A DNA stretch of 64,000 nucleotides, from NCBI RefSeq assembly GCF_011308835.1, contig NZ_JAAOHY010000002.1, positions 248,001 to 312,000 on the forward strand, in the 5' to 3' direction. How positions within the stretch are numbered: the stretch's first letter is position 1; every line of letters starts with the position of its first letter. Below the pieces are notes generated by a model that saw nothing but the letters and a program-made list of their open reading frames with translations, was not told the origin of the DNA and made no database searches. Source of the DNA: Paracoccus xiamenensis. Lineage in GTDB: Bacteria; Pseudomonadota; Alphaproteobacteria; Rhodobacterales; Rhodobacteraceae. The translations under genes were made by a program, and so were the position numbers. This document shows, in pieces, positions 8,286 through 15,764 of this stretch.

Positions 8286-9601
8286 GCCCCGCGCGCCCGG
8301 CGGAAGGCCAGGGTGCAGCCAATTGTCCAGGTCAGGTTGAAAATCAGGTTGCTGGCGGCGGCGCCCTCGACCCCCCAGAAATGGATGAAGGGCAGGAAGG
8401 TCAGCGCGAACAGGATCGTCGACAGCACGGTGACGCGGACCAGCATCCGGTCCTGACCCATCGCCAGAAGTGCCGGGTTCAGCGCCACGCCCGATGCAAA
8501 GATGATCGCGGACAGCAGCAGGATGTTCATCACCGTCCCGGCGCCGGCAAAGGCGGGGCCGAAGACAAGGGCGATCACGGATTCCATGTTCAGCATGATC
8601 GGCACGGCAATCACCAATTGCAGCGCCAGGATCGCGACCGAGACGATCAGGATCAGCCGGTTGAACTGGCGGAGATTGCGCTTTTCCCACAGCCGGGCGA
8701 GTTCGGGATAGATGGTCTGGCGCACCGGCGCGGCCAGCTTGGTGACGCGATTCATTACCCGCTTGCCCAGTTGATAGATGCCGACCGCCGCAGGGTTCAT
8801 CATCGCGCCAAGGATCAGCACGTCAAAGCGGTTGGCCGATTGGCGCAGGATAACATTGAAATTCGAGTTCCAGAGAAAGCGCAGGAAGCCGGGATTTTCC
8901 CGCAGCGCGACCAGTCCCGGTGCCCGCAATGCGTCGCCATGGCCGCGCCGGCGCAGCTCGTGCAGGGCGATGGCGAAGGCCAGCAGCCCGTCCAGCAGGC
9001 TTTGTACCAGCAAGATCGCGATGAAGGCCCAGATCCCCAAGCCCGCCAGCCAGGCGACAAGGCTGAGCAGCAGCCGCACCGTTGCAGAAATCATGTCGAC
9101 CCATGCAAGGCGGTCGAAGCGGTCAAAAATGCGTAGCACCGCTGTTGCGGTGGGACGGAAGGAAAAGAACAGCCCGAAGGCCATCAGCCAGATATATTGC
9201 GTGCCAACCCCTTCCGGCAGTCCGATCAACGGGGTGACGAGAGGTGCGAGGATCACGCAGACGGCCCCGGCCAGCACCCCGCCGGCTGCGTCAATCAGCA
9301 CCGACAGCTTTATCAGTCGCAGGAAGGCTGGTGTGTCGCCGCGGTGCTGGGCCTGAATGGCAAAGCGGATAACGGCCTGCCACGGCTCCAGCCGCAGAAT
9401 CAGGTCGACGATGCGAACGAAGGACTCAACCAGTGCAACGGTCCCAAGGCCGGCCGGTCCAAGTGCGCGGGCGGTGATGAACAGCGTTGCCAGGGCGGCA
9501 ACTGACATGAACAGCTGACTGGCAAAGGTCCAGCTGAGGTTGCGCGACATCCGCGACCGCAGCGACCGAGCAGATTCGGGATCATCAGAAACGTTACACA
9601 T
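8282..9601 (-). CDS. Wzx-type polysaccharide flippase (MOP superfamily)
   Basis: This is a 439-residue membrane protein with about 12-14 hydrophobic helices. The N-terminus (SWTFASQLFMSVAALATLFITARALGP) and the later QSANRFDVLILGAMMNPAAVGIYQLGKR element are typical of lipopolysaccharide/exopolysaccharide flippases. It would move undecaprenyl-linked repeat units across the inner membrane for Wzy polymerisation. It is the first gene of the EPS locus and is transcribed towards the left, apart from the other operons. The start at 9601 is the longest option; MSRNLS at 9550 is possible. Confidence 0.82.
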   Translation of the reverse strand: MCNVSDDPESARSLRSRMSRNLSWTFASQLFMSVAALATLFITARALGPAGLGTVALVESFVRIVDLILRLEPWQAVIRFAIQAQHRGDTPAFLRLIKLSVLIDAAGGVLAGAVCVILAPLVTPLIGLPEGVGTQYIWLMAFGLFFSFRPTATAVLRIFDRFDRLAWVDMISATVRLLLSLVAWLAGLGIWAFIAILLVQSLLDGLLAFAIALHELRRRGHGDALRAPGLVALRENPGFLRFLWNSNFNVILRQSANRFDVLILGAMMNPAAVGIYQLGKRVMNRVTKLAAPVRQTIYPELARLWEKRNLRQFNRLILIVSVAILALQLVIAVPIMLNMESVIALVFGPAFAGAGTVMNILLLSAIIFASGVALNPALLAMGQDRMLVRVTVLSTILFALTFLPFIHFWGVEGAAASNLIFNLTWTIGCTLAFRRARGA

Positions 9602-9935
9602 GCACCAGTCCCGATTCCTGCCAACACAGGCACCTAAAAACTCTACAATAAATAACCAACATGGCGATGAGATATCGTAAGACTTGGGAGATACTGTCGA
9701 TCAGGGCTGCGTCGCGCAACCCGATTCGCGTTTAATCCGGGGCGAGTTCTTGGGCGGATTTCTAATCCAGATTGATCTTTGCAAAGTGGCCGGGCTGCCG
9801 GTGCCGCGGTCGGTCGCCCGGGCAGATCGACAGCCGGGCTCCGCGCCGAGGCCTTGGTGTGGAAGGGGTGTGCAGCGCTTGCCAATCCGGCGCAGGCTGC
9901 TATCGCGGGGGCATTGGAAGTTGAAGGGTTGACTG
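9602..9935. other. Intergenic region between flippase and UDP-glucuronate epimerase genes
   Basis: This 334-bp stretch separates two divergent genes and must contain their promoters. The part next to the flippase (about 9630-9680) is AT-richer (CTACAATAAATAACC). I see no convincing gene, repeat or terminator. A frame at 9684-9932 has poor coding character. Confidence 0.5.
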
Positions 9936-10952
9936 ATGCGGGTTCTGGTTACCGGTGCGGCCGGGTTCATTGGCTCTCATCTGGCAGGGTTGCTGCTGGA
10001 TGAAGGGCACGAGGTTATCGGCCTCGACAGTCATAACGACTATTACGACCCCGGGTTGAAGGCTGCGCGCGAGGCGCGGCTGACCTCTCGGTCCGGGTAT
10101 CATGCCATCCGGGGCAAGGTCGAAGATCCGGGCCTGCTGATGGATCTGTTTGCCACGCACAAGCCTGACGCGGCGGTGCATCTGGCTGCGCAGGCGGGCG
10201 TGCGCTATTCCATCGACAACCCCCGCGCCTATGTCGAGGCGAACCTGCTGGGTTCGTTCGAATTGCTGGAGGCCGCCCGTGCCCATCCGCCCAAGCATCT
10301 GCTGATGGCCTCGACCAGTTCGGTTTACGGCGCCAATACCGATATGCCTTACCGAGAGACGGACAAGGTCGACACCCAGATGTCCTTCTATGCGGCGACC
10401 AAGAAGTCGAACGAGGCGATGGCCCACAGCTATGCCCATCTGTTTGGCGTCCCGATAACGATGTTCCGCTTCTTTACCGTTTACGGGCCCTGGGGGCGGC
10501 CGGATATGGCGCCCTATCTGTTCACCAGCGCGATCATGGAAGGGCGGCCGATCAAGGTCTTCAACCATGGCGACATGCGGCGCGATTTCACCTATGTGGG
10601 CGATCTGGTGCGTGCCATCAGGCTGCTGGTCGATGCCGCCCCGCAACGTCCCGACAGCCCCGACCAGATCGTCGAAGGCGACAGCCTGTCGCCGGTCGCG
10701 CCCTTCCGGGCGGTCAATATCGGCAATGGCGATTCGGTCCCGCTGCTGGAATTCATCGCCGCGATCGAGGCCGCGTCTAACCGGCAGGCGATCAAGCAGA
10801 TGATGCCAATGCAGCCGGGCGATGTGCCTGCAACCTGGGCCGATACCGCACTTTTGCGGCGGTTGACCGGTTATGCACCGCAAACCTCGGTCCGCGAGGG
10901 TGCCAAGGCCTATGTCGACTGGTATCGCGAATACTATGGGGTCAGCGCGTGA
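9936..10952 (+). CDS. UDP-glucuronate 4-epimerase (extended SDR)
   Basis: This 338-residue extended SDR enzyme has the NAD-binding GAAGFIG at residues 7-13, Ser127-129 of STSSVYG, and catalytic Tyr152 and Lys156 (YAATK). The motifs AAQAGVRYSIDNP and FRFFTVYGPWGRPDMA are hallmarks of the UDP-glucuronate 4-epimerase (CapI/GlaE) group. It converts UDP-GlcA to UDP-GalA in the cytosol, which implies a uronic acid in the exported polymer. No UDP-glucose dehydrogenase is in this window. The stop overlaps the GTG of the next gene (GTGA). Confidence 0.9.
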   Translation: MRVLVTGAAGFIGSHLAGLLLDEGHEVIGLDSHNDYYDPGLKAAREARLTSRSGYHAIRGKVEDPGLLMDLFATHKPDAAVHLAAQAGVRYSIDNPRAYVEANLLGSFELLEAARAHPPKHLLMASTSSVYGANTDMPYRETDKVDTQMSFYAATKKSNEAMAHSYAHLFGVPITMFRFFTVYGPWGRPDMAPYLFTSAIMEGRPIKVFNHGDMRRDFTYVGDLVRAIRLLVDAAPQRPDSPDQIVEGDSLSPVAPFRAVNIGNGDSVPLLEFIAAIEAASNRQAIKQMMPMQPGDVPATWADTALLRRLTGYAPQTSVREGAKAYVDWYREYYGVSA

Positions 10953-11890
10953 CGCCCGTACTGGTTTCCTCGGCCGGTCGGCGGGGCGCGCTGGTGCGCG
11001 CCTTCCGCGACGCGGGGGCCGTGGTCCATGGCTGCGATATGCAGCCTGAACTGTCCTCGGGCTGCATGCTGGCAGACCATGCCCATCAGGTGCCGCGCTG
11101 CACCGCGCCCGATTTCATCGACCGGATCGAGGACATCGTGCGCGCGAACGGCATTCGGCTGATCGTACCGACCATCGACACCGAGTTGATGGCCTATGCC
11201 GAGGCCGCGCCCCGGCTGGCGGCGGCGGGGGCATATGTGCATGTCTCGCCGCCCGAGGTCATCGCCGTGGTCCGCGACAAGACCCGCACGATGGAGGTGC
11301 TGGCGGCGGCCGATCTGCCAGTGCCCGATACCTGTTCCGAGGCGGAACTGCGCGCAGAACCCGACCGGCTGGGTTGGCCGGTCTTCGGCAAGCCGGTCGG
11401 CGGCAGCGCCAGCCGTGGCTTGGGCAGCTATGACAGCTTCGCCGTTCTGCCCGACAGCTTCCCCGAACCGATGATGTTCCAGCCTGTGCTGAAAGGGCCG
11501 GAATATACCGTCAACATTTTCGTCGACCGCGCCGGGCAGTTGCAGACGGTGGTCCCTCATCTGCGCATCCAGACCCGCGCCGGAGAGGTCGAAAAGGGTC
11601 GCACCACCCGCCGCGCCGACCTGCGGGCACTGGCGGAGGGCATCGTCCGCGCCCTGCCGCAGGCGCGCGGGGTGTTGTGTTTTCAGGTCATTGACGACGC
11701 CGCGCGCGGGCCTCGGATCATCGAAATCAATGCACGTTTCGGGGGCGGCTATCCGCTGGCTCATCACGCGGGCGCGCATTTCGCCGACTGGCTGATGGCC
11801 GAACTGGCGGGGCGACCTTCGGGGGCCAGCGATGACTGGCGCGACGGTGTCACCATGCTGCGTTACGACGATGCCGTCTTCACAGGCTGA
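10949..11890 (+). CDS. ATP-grasp domain protein (carbamoyl-phosphate synthase-like fold)
   Basis: This 313-residue protein has a pre-ATP-grasp Rossmann region (SSAGRRGALVRAF, then IVPTIDTELMAYAE). It is followed by an ATP-grasp fold with WPVFGKPVGGSASRGL, a lid region KGPEYTVNIFVD, and the metal site IIEINARFGGGYPLAHHAG. Such enzymes ligate a carboxylate to an amine or other nucleophile through an acyl phosphate. The substrate is unknown. Position between a UDP-sugar epimerase and a HAD hydrolase, with a 4-bp overlap upstream and a 20-bp overlap downstream, suggests it builds or attaches an EPS decoration, perhaps an amide on a uronic acid. That role is inference. Confidence 0.8.
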   Translation: MTPVLVSSAGRRGALVRAFRDAGAVVHGCDMQPELSSGCMLADHAHQVPRCTAPDFIDRIEDIVRANGIRLIVPTIDTELMAYAEAAPRLAAAGAYVHVSPPEVIAVVRDKTRTMEVLAAADLPVPDTCSEAELRAEPDRLGWPVFGKPVGGSASRGLGSYDSFAVLPDSFPEPMMFQPVLKGPEYTVNIFVDRAGQLQTVVPHLRIQTRAGEVEKGRTTRRADLRALAEGIVRALPQARGVLCFQVIDDAARGPRIIEINARFGGGYPLAHHAGAHFADWLMAELAGRPSGASDDWRDGVTMLRYDDAVFTG

Positions 11891-12530
11891 TCGCATCGTC
11901 TTTGACCTCGACGACACGCTTTATCTAGAGCGTGACTTCGCCTTCAGCGGTTTCGAGGCGGTTGGCGATCATATCCGCGATCAGCACGGGGTCGGAGGCT
12001 TTGCGGCGACCTGCCGAATGCTGTTCGACGGCCCCCACCGCGCCACCATCTTCGACGAGGCGCTGCGTCGCCACCACCTGAGCCTGCCCATCGCCGAGCT
12101 GGTCGCGATTTACCGTGATCACAGCCCGCATATCGCGCTGTGCGCGGATGCCGCGCGCTATGTTCTGCGCGGCGGTTTCGGACTGATTACGGACGGGCCC
12201 GAACGCACCCAGCGGGCCAAGATCGCGGCCTTGGGGCTGGCGCAATTCTGCGACCAGATCATCCCGACCGGGCAATGGGGGCAGGGCTTCGGCAAGCCGC
12301 ATCCCCGCGCTTATCTGGCGATTGCCGATGCAGCAGGCGGGCGGCGCTGCGTCTATGTCGCGGATAACGCCGCAAAGGATTTCGTGACCCCGAACCGGAT
12401 GGGCTGGTTGACGGTGCAGATCCTGCGCCCTGGCCGCGTCCATGACGGCTCTGCCCCCGATGCGGCCCATGCCGCGCAGGCGGTCATCACCTCGCTCGAT
12501 CAGCTGGACAACGTACTGTCGGCGGGCTGA
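11871..12530 (+). CDS. HAD-superfamily hydrolase
   Basis: At 219 residues, it shows all four HAD motifs: FDLDDTLY (nucleophile and acid Asp), LITDGP (motif II), a downstream Lys in GFGKPHP, and YVADNAAKDF (motif III/IV). This makes it a Mg-dependent phosphatase, close to the YjjG/GS-like group. The start at ATG 11871 keeps the first motif near the N-terminus and overlaps the ATP-grasp gene by 20 bp, so the two are likely coupled. The substrate could be a sugar or aminoacyl phosphate made by this module. Confidence 0.82.
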   Translation: MPSSQADRIVFDLDDTLYLERDFAFSGFEAVGDHIRDQHGVGGFAATCRMLFDGPHRATIFDEALRRHHLSLPIAELVAIYRDHSPHIALCADAARYVLRGGFGLITDGPERTQRAKIAALGLAQFCDQIIPTGQWGQGFGKPHPRAYLAIADAAGGRRCVYVADNAAKDFVTPNRMGWLTVQILRPGRVHDGSAPDAAHAAQAVITSLDQLDNVLSAG

Positions 12531-13624
12531 GGGCGCCGCGCCGCGCGTGTATCACCCAACGATTCCGCGATAAGCGCGTCCCATTGGGCCATGATCCGGC
12601 CCGTGTCCAGACGGTCTGCCATGATCCACGCCGCCCCGGCCAGTTCGTTGCGCAATTCCCGGTCTCGCGCCAGCCGTTCCATTGCCTTTGCCAGCCCCGC
12701 GACATCGCCATTGGGCACCAGAAGCCCGTTCTGTTCATGCCGGACCATCTCGGACGGGCCGTAAGGGCAATCGAACGAGATGATCGGCATGCCGGAACAG
12801 GTCGCCTCGGCCACGACATTGCAGAAGCCTTCGTAGCGCGAACTGACCACGGCCACATCCCCGGCCCCAAGCCAGTCGGAAGCCGAGGGAACCAGCCCCG
12901 CCAGCCGCGCGCGGCCCGTCAGGCCAAGCGCCCTGATTTGGGCTTGCAGGTTGTCGCGTTCCTGCCCCTTGCCGAAGATGTCGAGCGTGGCGGGTAGATC
13001 GGCGGGCAGGCGCGCGAAGGCCTCCAGCAGCAGGTCGAAGCCCTTCTGCGCGTCCAGCCGGCCCACAGCGACGAAGCGGCAATGATCCGCGGGCGGCGCA
13101 GGGGTAAAAGGGACCGGATCGCAATGATTGGGGACCACATGGGCGCGTGCGGCCTGCGCTGGTGGCAGATCCATGGCGGCGGCATGGGTCTGCATGGCAA
13201 TCCCGGCAGCGCGCGGGATCAGCGTGTTCTGCGCCCGGCGCCAGAAGCGGGGCGACTGGGCCGAGGGGTTGTTTCGTTCCGACACGATGACCGGAATGCC
13301 GGTTCCGGTCGCGGCCAGCAAGGTCAGGCAGTTCACCTTGGTCAGGAAGCTGACGATCAGGTCGGGCCGAAGTTCGGCGATCAGCCGACGGACCGCCAGA
13401 CCCCGGCGCGGTTGCAGAAACGAGGCTGGAAGCCTTGGCGCCGGGCGGTCCAGTACATGCAGGTGGACCTGCGCGGGATAATCGAAAAAGGATCCCGCCG
13501 CGGGCATGGTCATCGCCGCCACATGGACATCATCGCCGAGCTCTGTGCGGTGAGCCGCCAATGAACACATCATCTTTTCCGCCCCACCGGCGCCGAAGCC
13601 GCCCTGGATCATCAGGATTTTCAT
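12500..13624 (-). CDS. Glycosyltransferase family 4
   Basis: This 374-residue enzyme has a GT-B fold. The N-terminal GGFGAGGAEKMM loop binds the acceptor side. The C-terminal half has the FVAVGRLDAQKGFDLLLEAF and VVSSRYEGFCNVVAEA (E-x7-E-type) donor-site motifs of retaining GT4 enzymes. It would add one sugar of the EPS repeat unit on the cytosolic face of the membrane. It is probably the last gene of the leftward operon that starts with the dehydratase gene at 17812, and its 3' end overlaps the convergent HAD gene by 31 bp. Confidence 0.88.
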   Translation of the reverse strand: MKILMIQGGFGAGGAEKMMCSLAAHRTELGDDVHVAAMTMPAAGSFFDYPAQVHLHVLDRPAPRLPASFLQPRRGLAVRRLIAELRPDLIVSFLTKVNCLTLLAATGTGIPVIVSERNNPSAQSPRFWRRAQNTLIPRAAGIAMQTHAAAMDLPPAQAARAHVVPNHCDPVPFTPAPPADHCRFVAVGRLDAQKGFDLLLEAFARLPADLPATLDIFGKGQERDNLQAQIRALGLTGRARLAGLVPSASDWLGAGDVAVVSSRYEGFCNVVAEATCSGMPIISFDCPYGPSEMVRHEQNGLLVPNGDVAGLAKAMERLARDRELRNELAGAAWIMADRLDTGRIMAQWDALIAESLGDTRAARRPQPADSTLSS

Positions 13625-13665
13625 CGCTTACATGTCCCTATCCGTCATCGCAGCACCGAACTTTC

Positions 13666-14475
13666 TTATTCCGCCGCGCGAGGTGGCGCCGCCGGCAGCC
13701 GCCGCGGTTCAAAGCGTAGCCAGGGCGGCGGCTCGGCGGTGCAATGCCGGGCCAGGCGCTTGCGGTCGCCGACCGTGTCCATGGGCTGCCAGTAGCCATG
13801 ATGGCGATAGGCCATCAGTTCGCCGTCCTGGGCCAGCTGCGCCAGCGGGCCAGCCTCCAGCGGGATCTGCTCGTCGATGAGATAATCGAAGATCGCCGGT
13901 TCGAAGATCAGAAAGCCGCCATTGATCCAGGTGTCGCTGCGCCGCACGTCGCTGGTAAAGGCGGTAACGCGCGTGTCCAGCAGCTCCAGACTGCCGGCGC
14001 GGGCGGGCGGGCGGACGGCAACGATGGTGGCCAGCTTGCCGTGGCTGGTGTGGAAATCCAGCATCTCCTGCACATCCAGATTTGCCAGACTGTCGGCATA
14101 GGCGACCATGAAGGGCTCTGCCCCGATCCATTTGCGCAACAGGCACAGCCGGGCGCTGTTGCTGGTATAAAGCCCGGTATCAACCACGCTGACCGTCCAG
14201 CCGGCGCCATGGGTCGGGTGCAGGTCGATCTTGCCGGTGTCGATGGCGACGCGGACATCATTGGCCATCAGGTGATAATTGGCGAAGAACTGCTTGATCG
14301 CGACGGACTGGTGGCCGGCGGCAACGATGAAGTCGCTATAGCCGAAATGGCTGTACACATCCATCAGCCGGGTCATCAGGGGGCGGCCGCCAATGTCGAC
14401 CATTGCCTTGGAAATGGTGCTGGTCTCTTCGGCGGGCATGCTGTCCAACCCGCCCGCGATCAGGATCGTTTTCAT
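13666..14475 (-). CDS. RfbF-like sugar nucleotidyltransferase with altered active-site motif
   Basis: This protein of 269 residues aligns by eye with glucose-1-phosphate cytidylyltransferase (RfbF): the ETSTISKAMVDIGG region, YSHFGYSDFIVAAG, IKQFFANYHL, VDTGLYTSNSARL, INGGFLIFEP and WQPMDTVGDRKRL. However, the nucleotide-binding GGLGTRL signature reads GGLDSMP (residues 8-14), losing the catalytic Arg, and the usual YGDG reads YADS. Lys23 is kept. No CDP-glucose 4,6-dehydratase is nearby. It may use another substrate, or may have lost catalysis. The start at 14475 overlaps the preceding GT gene (ATGA). Confidence 0.75.
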   Translation of the reverse strand: MKTILIAGGLDSMPAEETSTISKAMVDIGGRPLMTRLMDVYSHFGYSDFIVAAGHQSVAIKQFFANYHLMANDVRVAIDTGKIDLHPTHGAGWTVSVVDTGLYTSNSARLCLLRKWIGAEPFMVAYADSLANLDVQEMLDFHTSHGKLATIVAVRPPARAGSLELLDTRVTAFTSDVRRSDTWINGGFLIFEPAIFDYLIDEQIPLEAGPLAQLAQDGELMAYRHHGYWQPMDTVGDRKRLARHCTAEPPPWLRFEPRRLPAAPPRAAE

Positions 14476-15764
14476 GAGATAGCCTCCTTTTCCGGGGCGG
14501 CGGCATGTGTCCAACCCGGATTTTCCGAACGCATGTCGGCATCCGCCGAGGTCGCCTGCGGCGGCTGATTGCCGCCCGGCTCCAGCCCCATTTCGGTCAA
14601 CAGCATGCGGTTGACCAGGTGAACATCATTGTTGCGGCAAACCCGTGCGCGTGCCTGCTGGCCCATGCGGGCGGCAAGCGTCGGATCGTCCAGAAAGCGG
14701 CGCATCGCGGCCGCCAGTGCGACGGTATCGCCCATCGGTACCACGAAGCCGCCTTCGCCATCGCCAACGGTTTCGCCGCAGCCGGGGGCGTCGGTTGTGA
14801 TGACGGGCCGCGCGCTTGCCATGGCTTCCAGTATGGTGCGCGGCACGCCCTCGCGCAGGCGGGTGGGCAGGACAAGGACATGGCTGTTCGCAAGAAAGGG
14901 GCGCACGTCGCGCGTGGCACCGTGCCAGATCACGTCGCCGGCGGCGTGCCATTGGCGCAGCGTGTCTTCACCGATGGCGTCGGGGTTGCTGTCGGTGGGG
15001 CCCAGAAGCTCGACCCGGAACTCGCGGCCCTCGAAGCGCAAGGCGCGGGTGGCGGTCAGCAGATCCTCCAGCCCCTTACTGCGCAGCATGCGGGCGATGA
15101 ACAGAAACACCGGGGTGCCGGCCGGCATCGGCTGCGGCGCGAAGCGGTCGGTATCTGCACCCGATCCGGGGATGGCGACCATGCGCGCCTGTTCGGGGAT
15201 CATGCGAAAGCGGCGCAGGTCGTGCAGTTCGGCCGCGTTATAATAGAAGCCCAGCCGGATATCCCGCAGCGCGTGCCGATGCAGGCCAATGGCGATGCGG
15301 CGAACCAGCCGGCGCTTGCCACGGGGATCCGGGTCCGAGAATGCATATCCAAGCCCGGTGAACAGCGGATAGCAGCGCTGATGCCCTTCCAGTCGCGCAG
15401 CCAGCGAGCCCCAGACGATCGGCTTCATCGTATAGGGCAGGATCACGTCGGGCCGCCGCGTGCGGATCAGGTGCCGCAACGCGCGCAGAGTCTTCAGATC
15501 CTCCGTCGGGTTGAGCCCGGTGCGGTTCATCGGCACCGCCACCGGCTCGATCCCGGCGTCGCGCAGCGCGGCTTCGGTTTCGGCGTCGAAATCGGGGGCG
15601 GCCGCAAGGACACGGTGGCCATTGGCCAGCATGCGACGCATCAGGTCCAGCCGGAAGTTCACAAGCGACCAAGCGAGGCCCGCGACGACCAGCACCGTCA
15701 GCCGCGATTGCCCCTGCGCAAGGCCGCCCGCACCGGACAGGCCAGAGCGGGCGGGGTGGGTCAT
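14472..15764 (-). CDS. Glycosyltransferase family 4
   Basis: It encodes 430 residues with a GT-B fold of the PglA/WbnH-like GT4 group: SLVNFRLDLMRRML near the N-terminus, VILPYTMKPIVWGSLAARL, TGLGYAFSD, then the donor half with FLFIARMLRSKGLEDLL and PTRLREGVPRTILEAMA. It would transfer the second or a later sugar onto the lipid carrier. It is coupled on both sides by ATGA overlaps, to the dehydratase gene upstream and the RfbF-like gene downstream. The first 20 residues are low-complexity and the true start may be internal. Confidence 0.87.
   Translation of the reverse strand: MTHPARSGLSGAGGLAQGQSRLTVLVVAGLAWSLVNFRLDLMRRMLANGHRVLAAAPDFDAETEAALRDAGIEPVAVPMNRTGLNPTEDLKTLRALRHLIRTRRPDVILPYTMKPIVWGSLAARLEGHQRCYPLFTGLGYAFSDPDPRGKRRLVRRIAIGLHRHALRDIRLGFYYNAAELHDLRRFRMIPEQARMVAIPGSGADTDRFAPQPMPAGTPVFLFIARMLRSKGLEDLLTATRALRFEGREFRVELLGPTDSNPDAIGEDTLRQWHAAGDVIWHGATRDVRPFLANSHVLVLPTRLREGVPRTILEAMASARPVITTDAPGCGETVGDGEGGFVVPMGDTVALAAAMRRFLDDPTLAARMGQQARARVCRNNDVHLVNRMLLTEMGLEPGGNQPPQATSADADMRSENPGWTHAAAPEKEAIS

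Noticed and set aside
9684..9932. An 82-codon frame between the flippase and epimerase genes
   Set aside because: No ribosome binding site, ends almost at the epimerase start, and has Arg/Pro/Gly-rich shadow composition.
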